From assembly GCF_014642655.1 (NCBI RefSeq), contig NZ_BMIR01000006.1, forward strand, positions 1 to 64,000: a stretch of DNA of 64,000 bases. Reading direction: 5' to 3'. Position 1 is the stretch's first letter, and each line of letters begins with the position of its first letter. Positions 9,270 through 18,471 of this stretch are shown in pieces. The position numbers and the translations under genes are program-made. This stretch comes from Pullulanibacillus camelliae (lineage in GTDB: Bacteria; Bacillota; Bacilli; Bacillales; Sporolactobacillaceae). The notes below the pieces were generated by a model, which had not been told where the DNA came from, ran no database searches, and saw nothing but the letters and a program-made list of their open reading frames with translations.

Positions 9270-9521
9270 ATGGCTACCAATACGACAGTGAAAAGCCATG
9301 TTGTACAAATGGATGTGAAAGCAGTTGTTTCATTTGAGATCACTAGCGAAAGTAAAACTCAGGCGAGTCTTGAAGCTCAAGCAGCATTAGATGAACTTCT
9401 TACATATTTAGCCGCTCATCAAGAGATCACACTTTCAAATGGAAAAACAGTCAAATTAAATGTACAGCATAGTGAAATTGAGCCTTTTACTAAAGTACGT
9501 GAAGCAGACAATCAGAAGTGA
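9270..9521 (+). CDS. Small hypothetical protein, 83 aa
   Basis: An 83-aa acidic soluble protein that I do not recognise. Residues 15-50 alternate beta-like and helical segments (VVSFEITSESK, then ASLEAQAALDELLTYLAAH), followed by a short beta segment and a charged tail. No Cys, no signal peptide and no membrane segment. The start at 9270 follows GGGAGATGGAAGA; an in-frame ATG at 9255 lies inside that RBS. It has its own terminator downstream and a perfect palindrome upstream, so it is probably a single-gene unit. Confidence 0.7.
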   Translation: MATNTTVKSHVVQMDVKAVVSFEITSESKTQASLEAQAALDELLTYLAAHQEITLSNGKTVKLNVQHSEIEPFTKVREADNQK

Positions 9522-9529
9522 ATGGCTTG

Positions 9530-9558
9530 AATTACTCCCACTAGAGGAGTAATTTTTT
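9530..9558 (+). terminator. Terminator of the 83-aa gene
   Basis: AATTACTCC and GGAGTAATT form a 9-bp stem with a 7-nt loop, followed by six T. Confidence 0.85.
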
Positions 9559-9568
9559 ACACTAATAA

Positions 9569-9580
9569 TTTGTATACAAA
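9569..9580. promoter_or_regulatory. Palindromic operator upstream of marR
   Basis: TTTGTATACAAA is a perfect 12-bp palindrome 77 nt before the MarR-family gene, with an AT-rich promoter-like stretch between them (TATAAA at 9614-9619). It is a plausible autoregulatory MarR site; binding is inferred. Confidence 0.55.
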
Positions 9581-9656
9581 CTATATTTACACAAATTAAA
9601 TTTGGTGATACACTATAAAAGGGTTAAATAAGAACGCAGATAAAAGGGGTAGGCTG

Positions 9657-10106
9657 ATGGATCAGAGCAAAGATATGAGTTTTTTGGATGAAGAGATTGG
9701 TTTTAATACTGTGAGAACTAGTAAATACATTACGCGTCTCTTAAATCAACACTTAAAGTCCTATGGATTGACTGCTGAACAATGGACAGTTCTTAAACGC
9801 TTGCATCAGAGGGGAAATATGAGTCAAAAACATCTGTCTGAAGCCTCGGATAAGGATCAAGCCACTGTCACAAAAATTTTGGACCTGCTTGAGGCGGGGG
9901 AATTCCTAGAAAGAAAGAGGAATCCGGAGGATCGGCGCTCTTTTGTAATTGGCTTAACAAAAAAAGGAGAAGCCTTGACTGAACAGCTTTATTGTGAAGT
10001 GGACAGTGTCTTTCAAAAGATTGTTAACGGCATCTCTGAGAAGGATATTGACACTTACCGACAGGTTTTAAGCAAGCTTCATCGTAATATGAAATCATTG
10101 ATCTAG
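9657..10106 (+). CDS. MarR-family transcriptional regulator
   Basis: A 149-aa winged-helix regulator. The HTH spans about residues 50-95: YGLTAEQWTVLKRLHQRGN, then MSQKHLSEASDKDQATVTKIL, and the wing motif RKRNPEDRRSFVIGLT, which is typical of MarR. MarR proteins usually repress a neighbouring transporter and are released by small aromatic ligands. The MFS gene starts 22 nt downstream and is probably its target. The ligand cannot be predicted. Confidence 0.93.
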   Translation: MDQSKDMSFLDEEIGFNTVRTSKYITRLLNQHLKSYGLTAEQWTVLKRLHQRGNMSQKHLSEASDKDQATVTKILDLLEAGEFLERKRNPEDRRSFVIGLTKKGEALTEQLYCEVDSVFQKIVNGISEKDIDTYRQVLSKLHRNMKSLI

Positions 10107-10128
10107 TGAGTATGGAAAGGAAGTCATC

Positions 10129-11331
10129 ATGAAGGAACAAAAAGTAAAATTATGGACCGGACAGTTTGTGACTATTGTTTTAACCACCTTTATTTTCTTT
10201 TTATGTTTGATGTCACTTACTGCTGGTTTTCCAGTTTTTGAAACAGCATTGACAGGAAGTTCGTCAAAGGGTGGATTCATGACCACCTTTTTTATGTTAG
10301 GGGCCATTCTTACCCGACCGTTTATCGGTGTCCTTGTCCACAAAATTGATATTAAAGTCACGATGTTATTCACGCTTACCTTTGTTATTGTTACGCTTTT
10401 CTTGAGCATTGGCCGTGAATCTTTTACTTTGCTCGTTATTATTCGTATTTTTCAAGGAGTATCATTTGGGATCATCACGACCCTTTTAGCCACTGTGGCG
10501 ACACAAATTTTGCCACAGAAACGCTTTGGTGAAGGGATCGGTTACTTTGGAATGGCGACAAGTCTAGGGACGAGCTTAGCTCCGATGCTGGCGTTAACGC
10601 TTATTCATGCTACATCATTTAATGGACTCTTGCTAGTAACCATTGGCTTTGCCATCATCTGTTTCATCGGTAGCTTCTTCGTTAGAGATACCCATGCGAT
10701 GACTGCCATTGATTCTCATCAAATAAAGGGCTCGCTCGTTTCTTATATGTTTGATAAGAAAGCTTTTTTACCAACCTTTCTTGTGATGCTCTTTTATATC
10801 ACCTTTGGTGGCATCGTGAACTTTATCGATGGTCTAGGACATGAGGCACATATTGAGGATCATATTTCTTCCTTTTTCTTAGTGACTGCCATTGCTATGA
10901 TTGTCATCCGACCTTTTTCGGGTAGGATTTTTGATCGTCTCGGACATAAATTCTTGATTCTTCCAGCCGCTGTGTTTGGGTTGATCGGTTTGTTCTTGCT
11001 GTCCATCACAGAATCAACACTGCTGTTAGTGGTTGCTGCTGGTTTTTATGGTCTTGCTTATGGTGTGATTCAACCCACGCTGCAGGCTTGGGCGGTGAGT
11101 CGGGTATCAGCAGATAAAAAGGGAACAGCGAATGCGATGACCTTAAGCTGTATGGATTTAGGCATGGCGATTGGTGCTGCTTCTTTAGGCACTGTTGCTG
11201 ATAAAATGAATTTCCATAAAATGTTCGGCGCCTCATCGGTACTAATTGTTCTCCTCATTGTTATATATGCGATTTACACCTTTGGTCGGGCGCGTAAGGC
11301 GCACATGCAGGCTCAGGAGGAAGCGGTTTAA
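10129..11331 (+). CDS. MFS efflux transporter
   Basis: A 400-aa protein with about 12 membrane helices. The loop 2-3 motif is VHKIDIKVTML and the second half repeats it as GRIFDRLGHKFLIL, both typical of the major facilitator superfamily. The best fit is the drug:H+ antiporter group with 12 helices. It is co-transcribed with marR, which points to inducible export of a toxic compound. The substrate is unknown. Confidence 0.9.
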   Translation: MKEQKVKLWTGQFVTIVLTTFIFFLCLMSLTAGFPVFETALTGSSSKGGFMTTFFMLGAILTRPFIGVLVHKIDIKVTMLFTLTFVIVTLFLSIGRESFTLLVIIRIFQGVSFGIITTLLATVATQILPQKRFGEGIGYFGMATSLGTSLAPMLALTLIHATSFNGLLLVTIGFAIICFIGSFFVRDTHAMTAIDSHQIKGSLVSYMFDKKAFLPTFLVMLFYITFGGIVNFIDGLGHEAHIEDHISSFFLVTAIAMIVIRPFSGRIFDRLGHKFLILPAAVFGLIGLFLLSITESTLLLVVAAGFYGLAYGVIQPTLQAWAVSRVSADKKGTANAMTLSCMDLGMAIGAASLGTVADKMNFHKMFGASSVLIVLLIVIYAIYTFGRARKAHMQAQEEAV

Positions 11332-11346
11332 AAATAGTAGAAAGTA

Positions 11347-11378
11347 AAAGATGCTGTCCGAATAGGGCACATCTTTTT
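11347..11378 (+). terminator. Terminator of the marR-MFS operon
   Basis: An AAAGATG/CATCTTT stem, extended by TGTCC/GGGCA across a bulge, ends in a T run. Confidence 0.75.
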
Positions 11379-11382
11379 TGTA

Positions 11383-11815
11383 CTATAAGAATTTATAATT
11401 TTGCTGACGCTCTCAAAGGAAGATCGTATAAGTCGGGCTTTGACTTCACCACCTGAGGCTTGCGGGCACCCTAAGTGTGTGATTTGCAAAAATCACATCA
11501 GGAGTACCAGCGAAGGGGTGCAAGCTAAGTTTTCTAAAAAGATAATAAAGTTTAAAATTTCTGTTTATGAGGGCGGTGCGCGATTCCGCTCCAGGCCGCT
11601 CGCTTTCCGCGGGAAAGTGGTAAGCCTCCTCGCGCTTCGCACTGCTAAGGTCTTACCGATCTCCCACTTCTGCAGGACTCTAGTCTCCGCATCAAGAGTC
11701 AGCGGCGTCCGCGGAACATACGATTTTAGAGTGTTCCGAATCGCGCGCCTTGCGCTCCCATCCACTTGATCAGGCAATGAAGCCTCTTTCATATTGGATG
11801 ATGCTCTATACTAAG
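11383..11815. repeat. Composite intergenic repeat A+B, copy 1
   Basis: A 430-bp non-coding block that recurs at 58.7-59.15 kb in the same order. Module A (11383-11530) contains GCTTGC/GCAAGC arms (11458-11463, 11520-11525) enclosing a GTGATT/AATCAC hairpin and the string ATCAGGAGTACCAGCGAAGG. Module B (about 11565-11815) is GC-rich, starts GAGGGCGGTGCG, contains CTCGCTTTCCGCGGG and ends with CAGGCAATGAAGCCTCTTTC. Open frames through it are poor and have no RBS. I see no transposase. Confidence 0.8.
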
Positions 11816-11858
11816 GACAAGGACTGGGCACGCTTTTCGCCCGGTTTTCTTACTCTTC

Positions 11859-12956
11859 TTATTGAGGTGAACGCTCGAAGTGTTCTTGATTGGGATTTTC
11901 TTCGTGATAAAAGACCGTGCGTCCGGGGACGGCAAGTTGAACATGATGTGCTTCTAGTATTTTCAGGATGTTTAAGTTGATCTGTTCGCGAATGTTTAGC
12001 CATTCCTTCCAAACGGTTGTCGTAGTAAAGAAATAGAGCAGGATATTAAAGCCTGTCGTATTCATCTCTTGTAAATAAACGTAAATAGCCTCTTGATGGA
12101 CCGCTTCGTTTTGTTTAAGATACGCTCGGATGTCTGTTAAACAGCGCTCGATTTGCTGACGAGGCGTGCGGATATCGAGTTCAATATTAAAGGTCAATTG
12201 CCGCTTTTCCATTCGTGACCAATTGATGATCGCTTCGTTTGCCAGAGTTGAATTGGGAATGGTAACGAGCGCATCTGCAAAGGTTCGGACTTTGGTCGAT
12301 CGGAAAGAAATGTCTTCGATCGTCCCTTCAACGCTTGGGGTCTGCACCCAATCTCCGATCGTAAAGGGAGTTTCGGTAATAATGATAAACCCCCCGAATA
12401 AATTGCTGACGGTATCTTTAGCCGCCAATGAAATGGCCAAGCCAGCAAGACCTAAACCAGCTACGAATCCATTGATGCTATAGCCCCATTCCGAAAGAAT
12501 CATCGTGAGCATCAACGCGAATACAATAAATTTTAAAATTTTTGTTATAAAGGGAATGACGATCCGATCGAATTGAAGATTGAGTTTATGACTAAAGTGC
12601 CCAAACAGTTTTTCTGTAGAATTCGTTAACTGAAAAAGGGCAACGCCAATGCAAATCACAATGGCCGTGCGGTAGAGATGGCCAATAACGTGAGCAGCAG
12701 AGGCTGGAAAAGCGAGATATTTAAAGGATAGATAAAGGCCAGACAAGGCAATTAAAAAATAAAGCGGTCTATTGATGGCCTTGATCAGATCATCATCAAA
12801 AGTATTGCGCGTTCTTTTTGTAAAATGCGTCAAAATTTTTATGATGAGTGATGTCAACGGTTTACCTAAAAAAAGAAAGATCATCAAAATAATGAAAGAG
12901 ATGAGACCATCCTTCCAAGTGAGGTGTCCCGCCCAATCGAGAATGTCTTGAGTCAT
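11859..12956 (-). CDS. MscS-family mechanosensitive channel
   Basis: A 365-aa membrane protein with helices at about residues 15-35, 65-82, 88-110 and 130-150. The pore-like segment GFVAGLGLAGLAISLAAKDTVSNLFGG (about 165-190) is the MscS TM3 signature, followed by the cytoplasmic beta domain (TIGDWVQTPSVEGTIEDISFRSTKVRT). MscS channels open on osmotic downshock. The start has a strong RBS (GGAGG). The gene yqzF lies just upstream on the same strand. Confidence 0.93.
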   Translation of the reverse strand: MTQDILDWAGHLTWKDGLISFIILMIFLFLGKPLTSLIIKILTHFTKRTRNTFDDDLIKAINRPLYFLIALSGLYLSFKYLAFPASAAHVIGHLYRTAIVICIGVALFQLTNSTEKLFGHFSHKLNLQFDRIVIPFITKILKFIVFALMLTMILSEWGYSINGFVAGLGLAGLAISLAAKDTVSNLFGGFIIITETPFTIGDWVQTPSVEGTIEDISFRSTKVRTFADALVTIPNSTLANEAIINWSRMEKRQLTFNIELDIRTPRQQIERCLTDIRAYLKQNEAVHQEAIYVYLQEMNTTGFNILLYFFTTTTVWKEWLNIREQINLNILKILEAHHVQLAVPGRTVFYHEENPNQEHFERSPQ

Positions 12957-12980
12957 CGTGGTCCTCCATTTCTTGGGATG

Positions 12981-13235
12981 TTATTTCAGCTTTTTTCTTT
13001 TAGAGGGATGAAAGCGGTCAGCCACATAATTTCTTTTTCTATCTCTGTAAAAGATCCAGCCCCCAACAAAAGCAATACCGAGGATAAAGAGTAACAGTCC
13101 TCCAATAAATTGTGACCATAGATGCGAGAAGGGGGCATGGACGATATCAAAAAAAGTATCTCGCATTAACTTGACTCCAATGACCGCAGCAGCAATAGGT
13201 AGCAATATAATAATCAAGGCGATGAATCGTGTCAT
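12981..13235 (-). CDS. yqzF: DUF2627 membrane protein YqzF
   Basis: An 84-aa protein with two membrane helices (about residues 3-22 and 40-62), FFDIVHAPFSHLWSQFIGG between them, and a basic tail. This is the pattern of the small YqzF family found just before bkdR in Bacillus, as here. The function is unknown. It lies 24 nt upstream of the mscS gene on the same strand and is divergent from bkdR. Confidence 0.85.
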   Translation of the reverse strand: MTRFIALIIILLPIAAAVIGVKLMRDTFFDIVHAPFSHLWSQFIGGLLLFILGIAFVGGWIFYRDRKRNYVADRFHPSKRKKLK

Positions 13236-13485
13236 AATTTTCCCCTTTTGATATTTTAATGATAAATCCTATAGATCCAGCTGTCATCGAATGATGGGCC
13301 ATTGCTCGGTAGATGGACAACAGATCGCTACATTAGAAGGTGATTGTGATAGCGCTAAAAGCCTTTCAGAAAACACCCTCTTTAAATATTTTAACGAATC
13401 AAGCGGTGTGTGTCCATTTGTGCACTGATCAGTTATTAGGTACAATGAAATATGAAAACTTTTGCAGATGGTGGTGAATGAAGCG

Positions 13486-15555
13486 GTGAAATCCATCGTC
13501 CTCATTGGTGGCGGTAAGCATAGCTTATACATATTGCAAACCCTCTTAAACATTGAGGGGTTAAAAATTGTCGGTGTTGTGGACAAGGATGCACAATCCC
13601 CGGCATTACAATTAGCGAGAGAACATGGCATTTCAACCGGTCCACGTTGGCAAAGTTTTATCACAGACACGATTGATACCATCATCAATGCCCATAGCGA
13701 TCGGTTGTATAGAGTCTTACAGAAATATGTCTCCTATAAAACTGTTGTTATTCCATTTAGTGTTGTCAGGATTATGACAGAGTTAATGGAGGAAAAAGAG
13801 GTCCTTATTCAAAAGATCAAGGAACAAAGTAAACAGCAGCGTTTGATTTTATCACAAACGCATGATGGGATGCTGGCGATTAATAAGGAAGGCAGGATTA
13901 CGATTTTGAATCCGCGCGCTGAAAAAATGATGCGTCTCAAAAGTGAGACAGTCATTGGGCAGAAAGTGGAGGATGTCATATCATCCACTCAGCTTCCACG
14001 GGTCTTACAGACGAAAGAGCCTGAATTTAATCAGGAACAGACCTTGGAGAACGGTGATAAAATCATAACCACGCGCCTGCCGATGCTAGCCGATGATGGG
14101 AGTCTACTTGGCGCCTTTGCTGTATTCAAGGATATTACAGACATTCAAGAAATGGCCGAAGAAGTGACAAATCTGAAGAGTATTCAGACCATGCTCCATG
14201 CGATTATTCAGTCATCTGAAGAAGCTATTACTGTAGTTGATGAAAAAGGGAACGGCTTGTTAATCAATCCCGCCTATACAAGATTAACAGGTTTAAGGGA
14301 AGCTGATGTGATCGGTAAACCAGCAAGTATTGATATTTCTGAGGGAGAAAGCATGCACATGCATGTTTTAAAAACACGTCAGCCTGTTAGAGGCGCGCGC
14401 ATGAAGGTTGGCCAAGCCAAGCGCGATGTCATCGTCAATGTAGCTCCTATTATCGTTAATGATGAACTGAAAGGGAGCGTAGGTGTGATTCAGGATGTAT
14501 CAGAAATGAGTCAGCTTAATAAGGAGCTAGATCGAGCAAAAGAAATCATTCGGACATTAGAGGCGAAATATACTTTTGCTGATATCATTGGGGAGTCTGA
14601 GCCAATCAAAGTGATGATTGAACAGGCGCGGCTTGCTGCAAACGTCCCTATCAATATTTTGTTGAGAGGGGAATCGGGAACAGGGAAGGAATTATTTGCT
14701 CATGCGATTCATAATGCGAGCAGGCGGCGACTCCAAAAATTTATTCGCGTCAATTGCGCTGCGATCTCTGAATCGCTCCTAGAAAGTGAGATGTTTGGCT
14801 ATGAAGAAGGAGCGTTTTCTGGTGCCAAGAAGGGTGGAAAACGAGGGTATTTTGAAGAAGCAAACGGGGGCAGTATTTTTCTTGATGAAATTGCTGAGCT
14901 TTCTCCCCAAATGCAGGCCAAGCTTTTACGCGTTTTACAGGAAAATGAAATTGTCCGGGTCGGAGGAACCAAGCCCATTCCTATTGATGTCAGAATCATC
15001 ACTGCGACAAATGTTGATTTGGAGAGCCGGATTGCCGAGAAACGCTTTAGAGAAGATCTTTACTATCGCTTGAATCGCATGCCCATTTTCATCCCTCCAC
15101 TTAGGCATCGCAAGGAGGATATCCTTTTATTAGCTCAGCATTTGATTAAAAAAATCAATCAAGACTTTGGGCGAAATGTGGAGACCATCTCTGAAGAGGC
15201 AATTGAAAAGTTAAAAGATTATGATTGGCCAGGAAATGTTCGTGAATTGGAAAATATTTTAGGGCGCGCTGTTATTCATATGAATGTGAATGAAACGGAG
15301 ATTGGGCTAATGCATTTACCCCCTTTAGCACTGAAGGTGCCTGAAAAGGATGAGATTGCCTTTCCTAAAGAAGTCAGAACGTCATCACTTCCGTTAACTG
15401 ACCAATTACAAGCGGTCGAGCAAGAGATTATTAAGCAAACCTATGAAGAGATGGGATACAACAAGACAAAAACCGCTCAGGCCTTAGGCATTTCTGTTCG
15501 CAACCTATATTATAAAATGGAGAAATTACAGATTGACAAAAGTAACCTGCAATAA
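13486..15555 (+). CDS. bkdR: BkdR, sigma-54-dependent activator of the bkd operon
   Basis: About 690 aa. The N-terminal region (residues 1-105) begins with a Rossmann-like VLIGGGKHSLYIL. Two PAS domains follow (about 120-230 and 240-350), then the AAA+ sigma-54 interaction domain (about 375-605) with Walker A GESGTGKE and Walker B SIFLDEIAEL, and a C-terminal Fis-type HTH (NKTKTAQALGISVRNLYYKM). The sigma-54 contact loop reads GAFSGA rather than the usual GAFTGA. The start is uncertain: TTG 13462, ATG 13468 and GTG 13486 are in frame; GTG 13486 fits the GGTGGTG spacing and the family N-terminus. The gene is followed by a -24/-12 promoter and bcd. Confidence 0.94.
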   Translation: MKSIVLIGGGKHSLYILQTLLNIEGLKIVGVVDKDAQSPALQLAREHGISTGPRWQSFITDTIDTIINAHSDRLYRVLQKYVSYKTVVIPFSVVRIMTELMEEKEVLIQKIKEQSKQQRLILSQTHDGMLAINKEGRITILNPRAEKMMRLKSETVIGQKVEDVISSTQLPRVLQTKEPEFNQEQTLENGDKIITTRLPMLADDGSLLGAFAVFKDITDIQEMAEEVTNLKSIQTMLHAIIQSSEEAITVVDEKGNGLLINPAYTRLTGLREADVIGKPASIDISEGESMHMHVLKTRQPVRGARMKVGQAKRDVIVNVAPIIVNDELKGSVGVIQDVSEMSQLNKELDRAKEIIRTLEAKYTFADIIGESEPIKVMIEQARLAANVPINILLRGESGTGKELFAHAIHNASRRRLQKFIRVNCAAISESLLESEMFGYEEGAFSGAKKGGKRGYFEEANGGSIFLDEIAELSPQMQAKLLRVLQENEIVRVGGTKPIPIDVRIITATNVDLESRIAEKRFREDLYYRLNRMPIFIPPLRHRKEDILLLAQHLIKKINQDFGRNVETISEEAIEKLKDYDWPGNVRELENILGRAVIHMNVNETEIGLMHLPPLALKVPEKDEIAFPKEVRTSSLPLTDQLQAVEQEIIKQTYEEMGYNKTKTAQALGISVRNLYYKMEKLQIDKSNLQ

Positions 15556-15622
15556 TTTTCTTATTATGAAGAAATTTGCATGGTTGTGAGTGCTACATGT
15601 CTTTATTTTTAAGAAATAAATA

Positions 15623-15640
15623 TTGGTATGGTTTTTGCAT
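15623..15640 (+). promoter_or_regulatory. Sigma-54 (-24/-12) promoter of the bcd-bkd operon
   Basis: TTGGTATGGTTTTTGCAT matches the sigma-54 pattern: GG at -24 and GC at -12 with exact spacing (TGG to GCA spans 16 nt). It follows the BkdR gene and precedes bcd by about 110 nt. The leader also holds a small CCCC/GGGG inverted pair near 15702-15727 whose role is unknown. Confidence 0.88.
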
Positions 15641-15751
15641 GTTCATAAATGGATGAGTAACTAGTGATACTAATAGATAACCTCGTCGCTGAAGAGTGCA
15701 GCCCCACTCAGGACACTTTAACTGGGGTGACATCTAAGGAGGATATGTTAA

Positions 15752-16846
15752 ATGGAAATAATGAAATATATGGAGAAATATGATTATGAACAGCTTGTTG
15801 TATGCCAAGATAAGGCGTCTGGACTTAAAGCCTTTATTGCCATCCACGATACGACATTGGGACCGGCTCTTGGGGGGTTAAGAATGTGGACCTATCAATC
15901 TGAAGATGCTGCGATTGAAGATGCGCTGCGCTTAGCGCGTGGCATGACCTATAAAAATGCTGCAGCGGGTTTAAATCTTGGCGGTGGAAAAACCGTGATT
16001 ATGGGTGACCCGCGAAAGGATAAAAATGAAGCGATGTTTCGTGCATTAGGTCGCTTTATTCAAGGATTAAACGGTCGGTATATCACGGCTGAAGATGTTG
16101 GGACAACTGTAGAAGATATGGATATTATTCACCAAGAAACCAATTACGTTACAGGGATTTCTCCAGCGTTTGGCTCCTCTGGTAATCCATCTCCTGTCAC
16201 TGCTTACGGTGTCTATAAAGGGATGAAGGCTGCTGCAAAGGTTGCTTTCGGCAGTGATTCACTTGAGGGAAAAACCATAGCTGTACAAGGTGTTGGTCAT
16301 GTCGCTTTTATCCTATGTGAATGGCTCCATAAAGAGGGCGCCAAGCTTATAGTCACTGATATCAATAAAGAGGCTGTGCAAAAAGCAGTTGAGGCTTTTG
16401 ATGCTAAGGCGGTAGATCCAGATGATATCTATGGTGTTGAATGCGATATCTTTGCCCCTTGCGCATTAGGAGCGATTGTCAATGATGACACCATTCCACA
16501 ATTAAAAGCAAAAGTGATTGCTGGAAGTGCCAATAACCAATTAAAAGAAGAACGTCATGGGGATATCATTCATGAGAAAGGCATTGTTTATGCACCGGAT
16601 TATGTCATTAATGCTGGCGGTGTCATTAATGTTGCTGATGAATTATTAGGTTATCATCGCGATCGTGCCATGAAAAAGGTAGAAGGACTTTATGATAGCT
16701 TGATTAAGATCTTTGATATTGCAATGCGTGATAACATTGCAACGTATAGAGCAGCGGATCGACTTGCAGAAGAAAGAATCGCGACCATTCATCAATCCAG
16801 AAGCACCTTCTTACAAAACAGTAAGCATTTGCTCTCATCTCGATAA
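15752..16846 (+). CDS. bcd: Leucine (branched-chain amino acid) dehydrogenase
   Basis: 364 aa, the length of the Bacillus enzyme. It oxidatively deaminates leucine, isoleucine and valine to the 2-oxo acids with NAD+, feeding the keto-acid dehydrogenase encoded downstream. Signatures: [10 protein letters not shown], the substrate Lys in [15 protein letters not shown] (about residues 70-84), [12 protein letters not shown], and the Rossmann motif [13 protein letters not shown], where the usual GxGxxG has GVGHVA. The RBS is AAGGAGG. It is the first gene after the sigma-54 promoter; ptb and buk, which flank bcd in B. subtilis, are absent. Confidence 0.96.
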   Translation: MEIMKYMEKYDYEQLVVCQDKASGLKAFIAIHDTTLGPALGGLRMWTYQSEDAAIEDALRLARGMTYKNAAAGLNLGGGKTVIMGDPRKDKNEAMFRALGRFIQGLNGRYITAEDVGTTVEDMDIIHQETNYVTGISPAFGSSGNPSPVTAYGVYKGMKAAAKVAFGSDSLEGKTIAVQGVGHVAFILCEWLHKEGAKLIVTDINKEAVQKAVEAFDAKAVDPDDIYGVECDIFAPCALGAIVNDDTIPQLKAKVIAGSANNQLKEERHGDIIHEKGIVYAPDYVINAGGVINVADELLGYHRDRAMKKVEGLYDSLIKIFDIAMRDNIATYRAADRLAEERIATIHQSRSTFLQNSKHLLSSR

Positions 16847-17026
16847 ATGTTCATGGCTGGCGGGAGTCATCCTCTTCCCGCTAGTCTACCTTTTATATTC
16901 TCACTTCCTAATGCATCATCATAATCCTTGTGTGTTTCGCTTTTCCACTATACATAATCAAGCATTGAATGAAGATCTATATCTGTACGTGCTATGACAA
17001 TGCAGTATTGAAAGGAGGCAGTCTGA

Positions 17027-18448
17027 ATGGCCAATACCTATGATGTTGTTATACTAGGCGGAGGAACAGGCGGCTATGTCGCGGCCATACGTGCGGCTCA
17101 ACTCGGCTTAAAAACAGCGATTGTTGAAAAAGATAACTTGGGTGGGACTTGTCTACATAGAGGGTGCATACCAAGTAAGGCATTGCTCAGAAGTGCGGAG
17201 GTCTATGCTACGATTCAAGCAGCGGGAACTTATGGCATTAATGTCTCTCAAGCTGTTTTGGATTTTAACGGCGTGCAGCAAAGAAAGCAAAAGATTGTTG
17301 ATACTCTGCATCAGGGGGTTCAACATTTAATCAAAAAAGGTAAGATTGATTTATTTGCTGGCTATGGACGCATCTTAGGACCATCGATTTTTTCTCCGTT
17401 ATCTGGAGCCATCTCTGTGGAATATACAGAGGAAAAGGAAAATGATATTCTCGTTCCACAACATGTCATCATTGCCACCGGCTCTCGTCCACGCACTTTG
17501 CCTGGCTTAGAGGCAGATGGTGTTCACGTGTTGACTTCTGATGAGGCGCTTCAGTTAACTGAACTGCCGCGGTCTTTGATCATCGTCGGTGGTGGTGTTA
17601 TCGGTGTTGAATGGGCATCGATGTTTACCGATTTCGGGGTTGACGTCTCAATCATCGAGTATGCGGATCGCCTCATTCCTACAGAGGATGAAGAGATTGC
17701 CAAGGAAATGCGCCGGCAGCTTGAGAAAAAGGGTGTCGCCATCTTAACAAATGCCCGGATTCTTCCAGAGTCGATTGATAAAGGGGAGCAGGTGACAATT
17801 TCTGCAGAGCAGAATGGTGAAACGAAGCATTTGACTGCGGATAAGCTGCTGATCTCTGTTGGTCGCTCTCCGAATACTGAAGACATTGGGTTACAAAATA
17901 CGAGTATTAAACTGGGCAATAATTGCATCCAAGTGAATCAACATTATCAAACAGAAGAGTCGCATATATATGCGATCGGAGATGTCATTGGTGGACTGCA
18001 ATTGGCCCATGTCGCCTCACATGAGGGAATAAAAGCGGTTGAGCATATCGCTGGACTTGCTCCTGAACCGTTGAATGCTTTAAATATCGCCAAATGCATC
18101 TATACCTCTCCTGAAGCCGCATCCATTGGTCTGACAGAACAAGCAGCACGTGCAGAAGGCTATGAGGTGAAAATAGGCAAGATACCTTTTCAAGCGATTG
18201 GCAAGGCCTTGGTTTATGGTGAAACAGATGGATTTGTAAAAATCGTCGCTGATCAAGCAACGGATGATGTACTTGGTGTCCATATGATTGGCCCACACGT
18301 CACGGACATGATATCTGAGGCTGCTTTAGCGCGTGTTTTAGATGCTACGCCATGGGAGGTCGCAGAGACTGTACATCCACACCCGACATTATCAGAAATT
18401 ATTGGTGAGGCAGCATTGGCTGTAGACAATCGATCGATACATTTTTAA
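17027..18448 (+). CDS. lpdV: Dihydrolipoyl dehydrogenase of the BCKDH complex (E3)
   Basis: A 473-aa flavoprotein that reoxidises the lipoyl group of E2 with NAD+. The FAD-binding GGGTGGYVAAIRAAQ (about residues 11-25) is followed by the redox disulfide in GGTCLHRGCIPSK. A second Rossmann fold has VGGGVIGVEWASMF, AIGDV lies near residue 318, and the C-terminal active-site HPHPTLSEIIGEA supplies the catalytic His-Glu. It starts after AAAGGAGG, 180 nt after bcd, and is followed by E1 alpha 23 nt later. Confidence 0.96.
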   Translation: MANTYDVVILGGGTGGYVAAIRAAQLGLKTAIVEKDNLGGTCLHRGCIPSKALLRSAEVYATIQAAGTYGINVSQAVLDFNGVQQRKQKIVDTLHQGVQHLIKKGKIDLFAGYGRILGPSIFSPLSGAISVEYTEEKENDILVPQHVIIATGSRPRTLPGLEADGVHVLTSDEALQLTELPRSLIIVGGGVIGVEWASMFTDFGVDVSIIEYADRLIPTEDEEIAKEMRRQLEKKGVAILTNARILPESIDKGEQVTISAEQNGETKHLTADKLLISVGRSPNTEDIGLQNTSIKLGNNCIQVNQHYQTEESHIYAIGDVIGGLQLAHVASHEGIKAVEHIAGLAPEPLNALNIAKCIYTSPEAASIGLTEQAARAEGYEVKIGKIPFQAIGKALVYGETDGFVKIVADQATDDVLGVHMIGPHVTDMISEAALARVLDATPWEVAETVHPHPTLSEIIGEAALAVDNRSIHF

Positions 18449-18471
18449 TTTTTATTTGAGGAGGCAAGAGG

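Noticed and set aside
11401-11792. Open frames of 75-122 aa within the A+B repeat
   Set aside because: Similar frames in the copy at 58.9 kb differ in length and are broken; the conserved signal is nucleotide, not protein.
15700-15730. Riboswitch or attenuator in the bcd leader
   Set aside because: The CCCC/GGGG pair is short, there is no terminator-like T run and no known aptamer pattern.
16713-16997. 94-aa frame overlapping the end of bcd
   Set aside because: It shares most of its length with bcd in another frame and has no RBS; the 180-nt bcd-lpdV gap has no gene.
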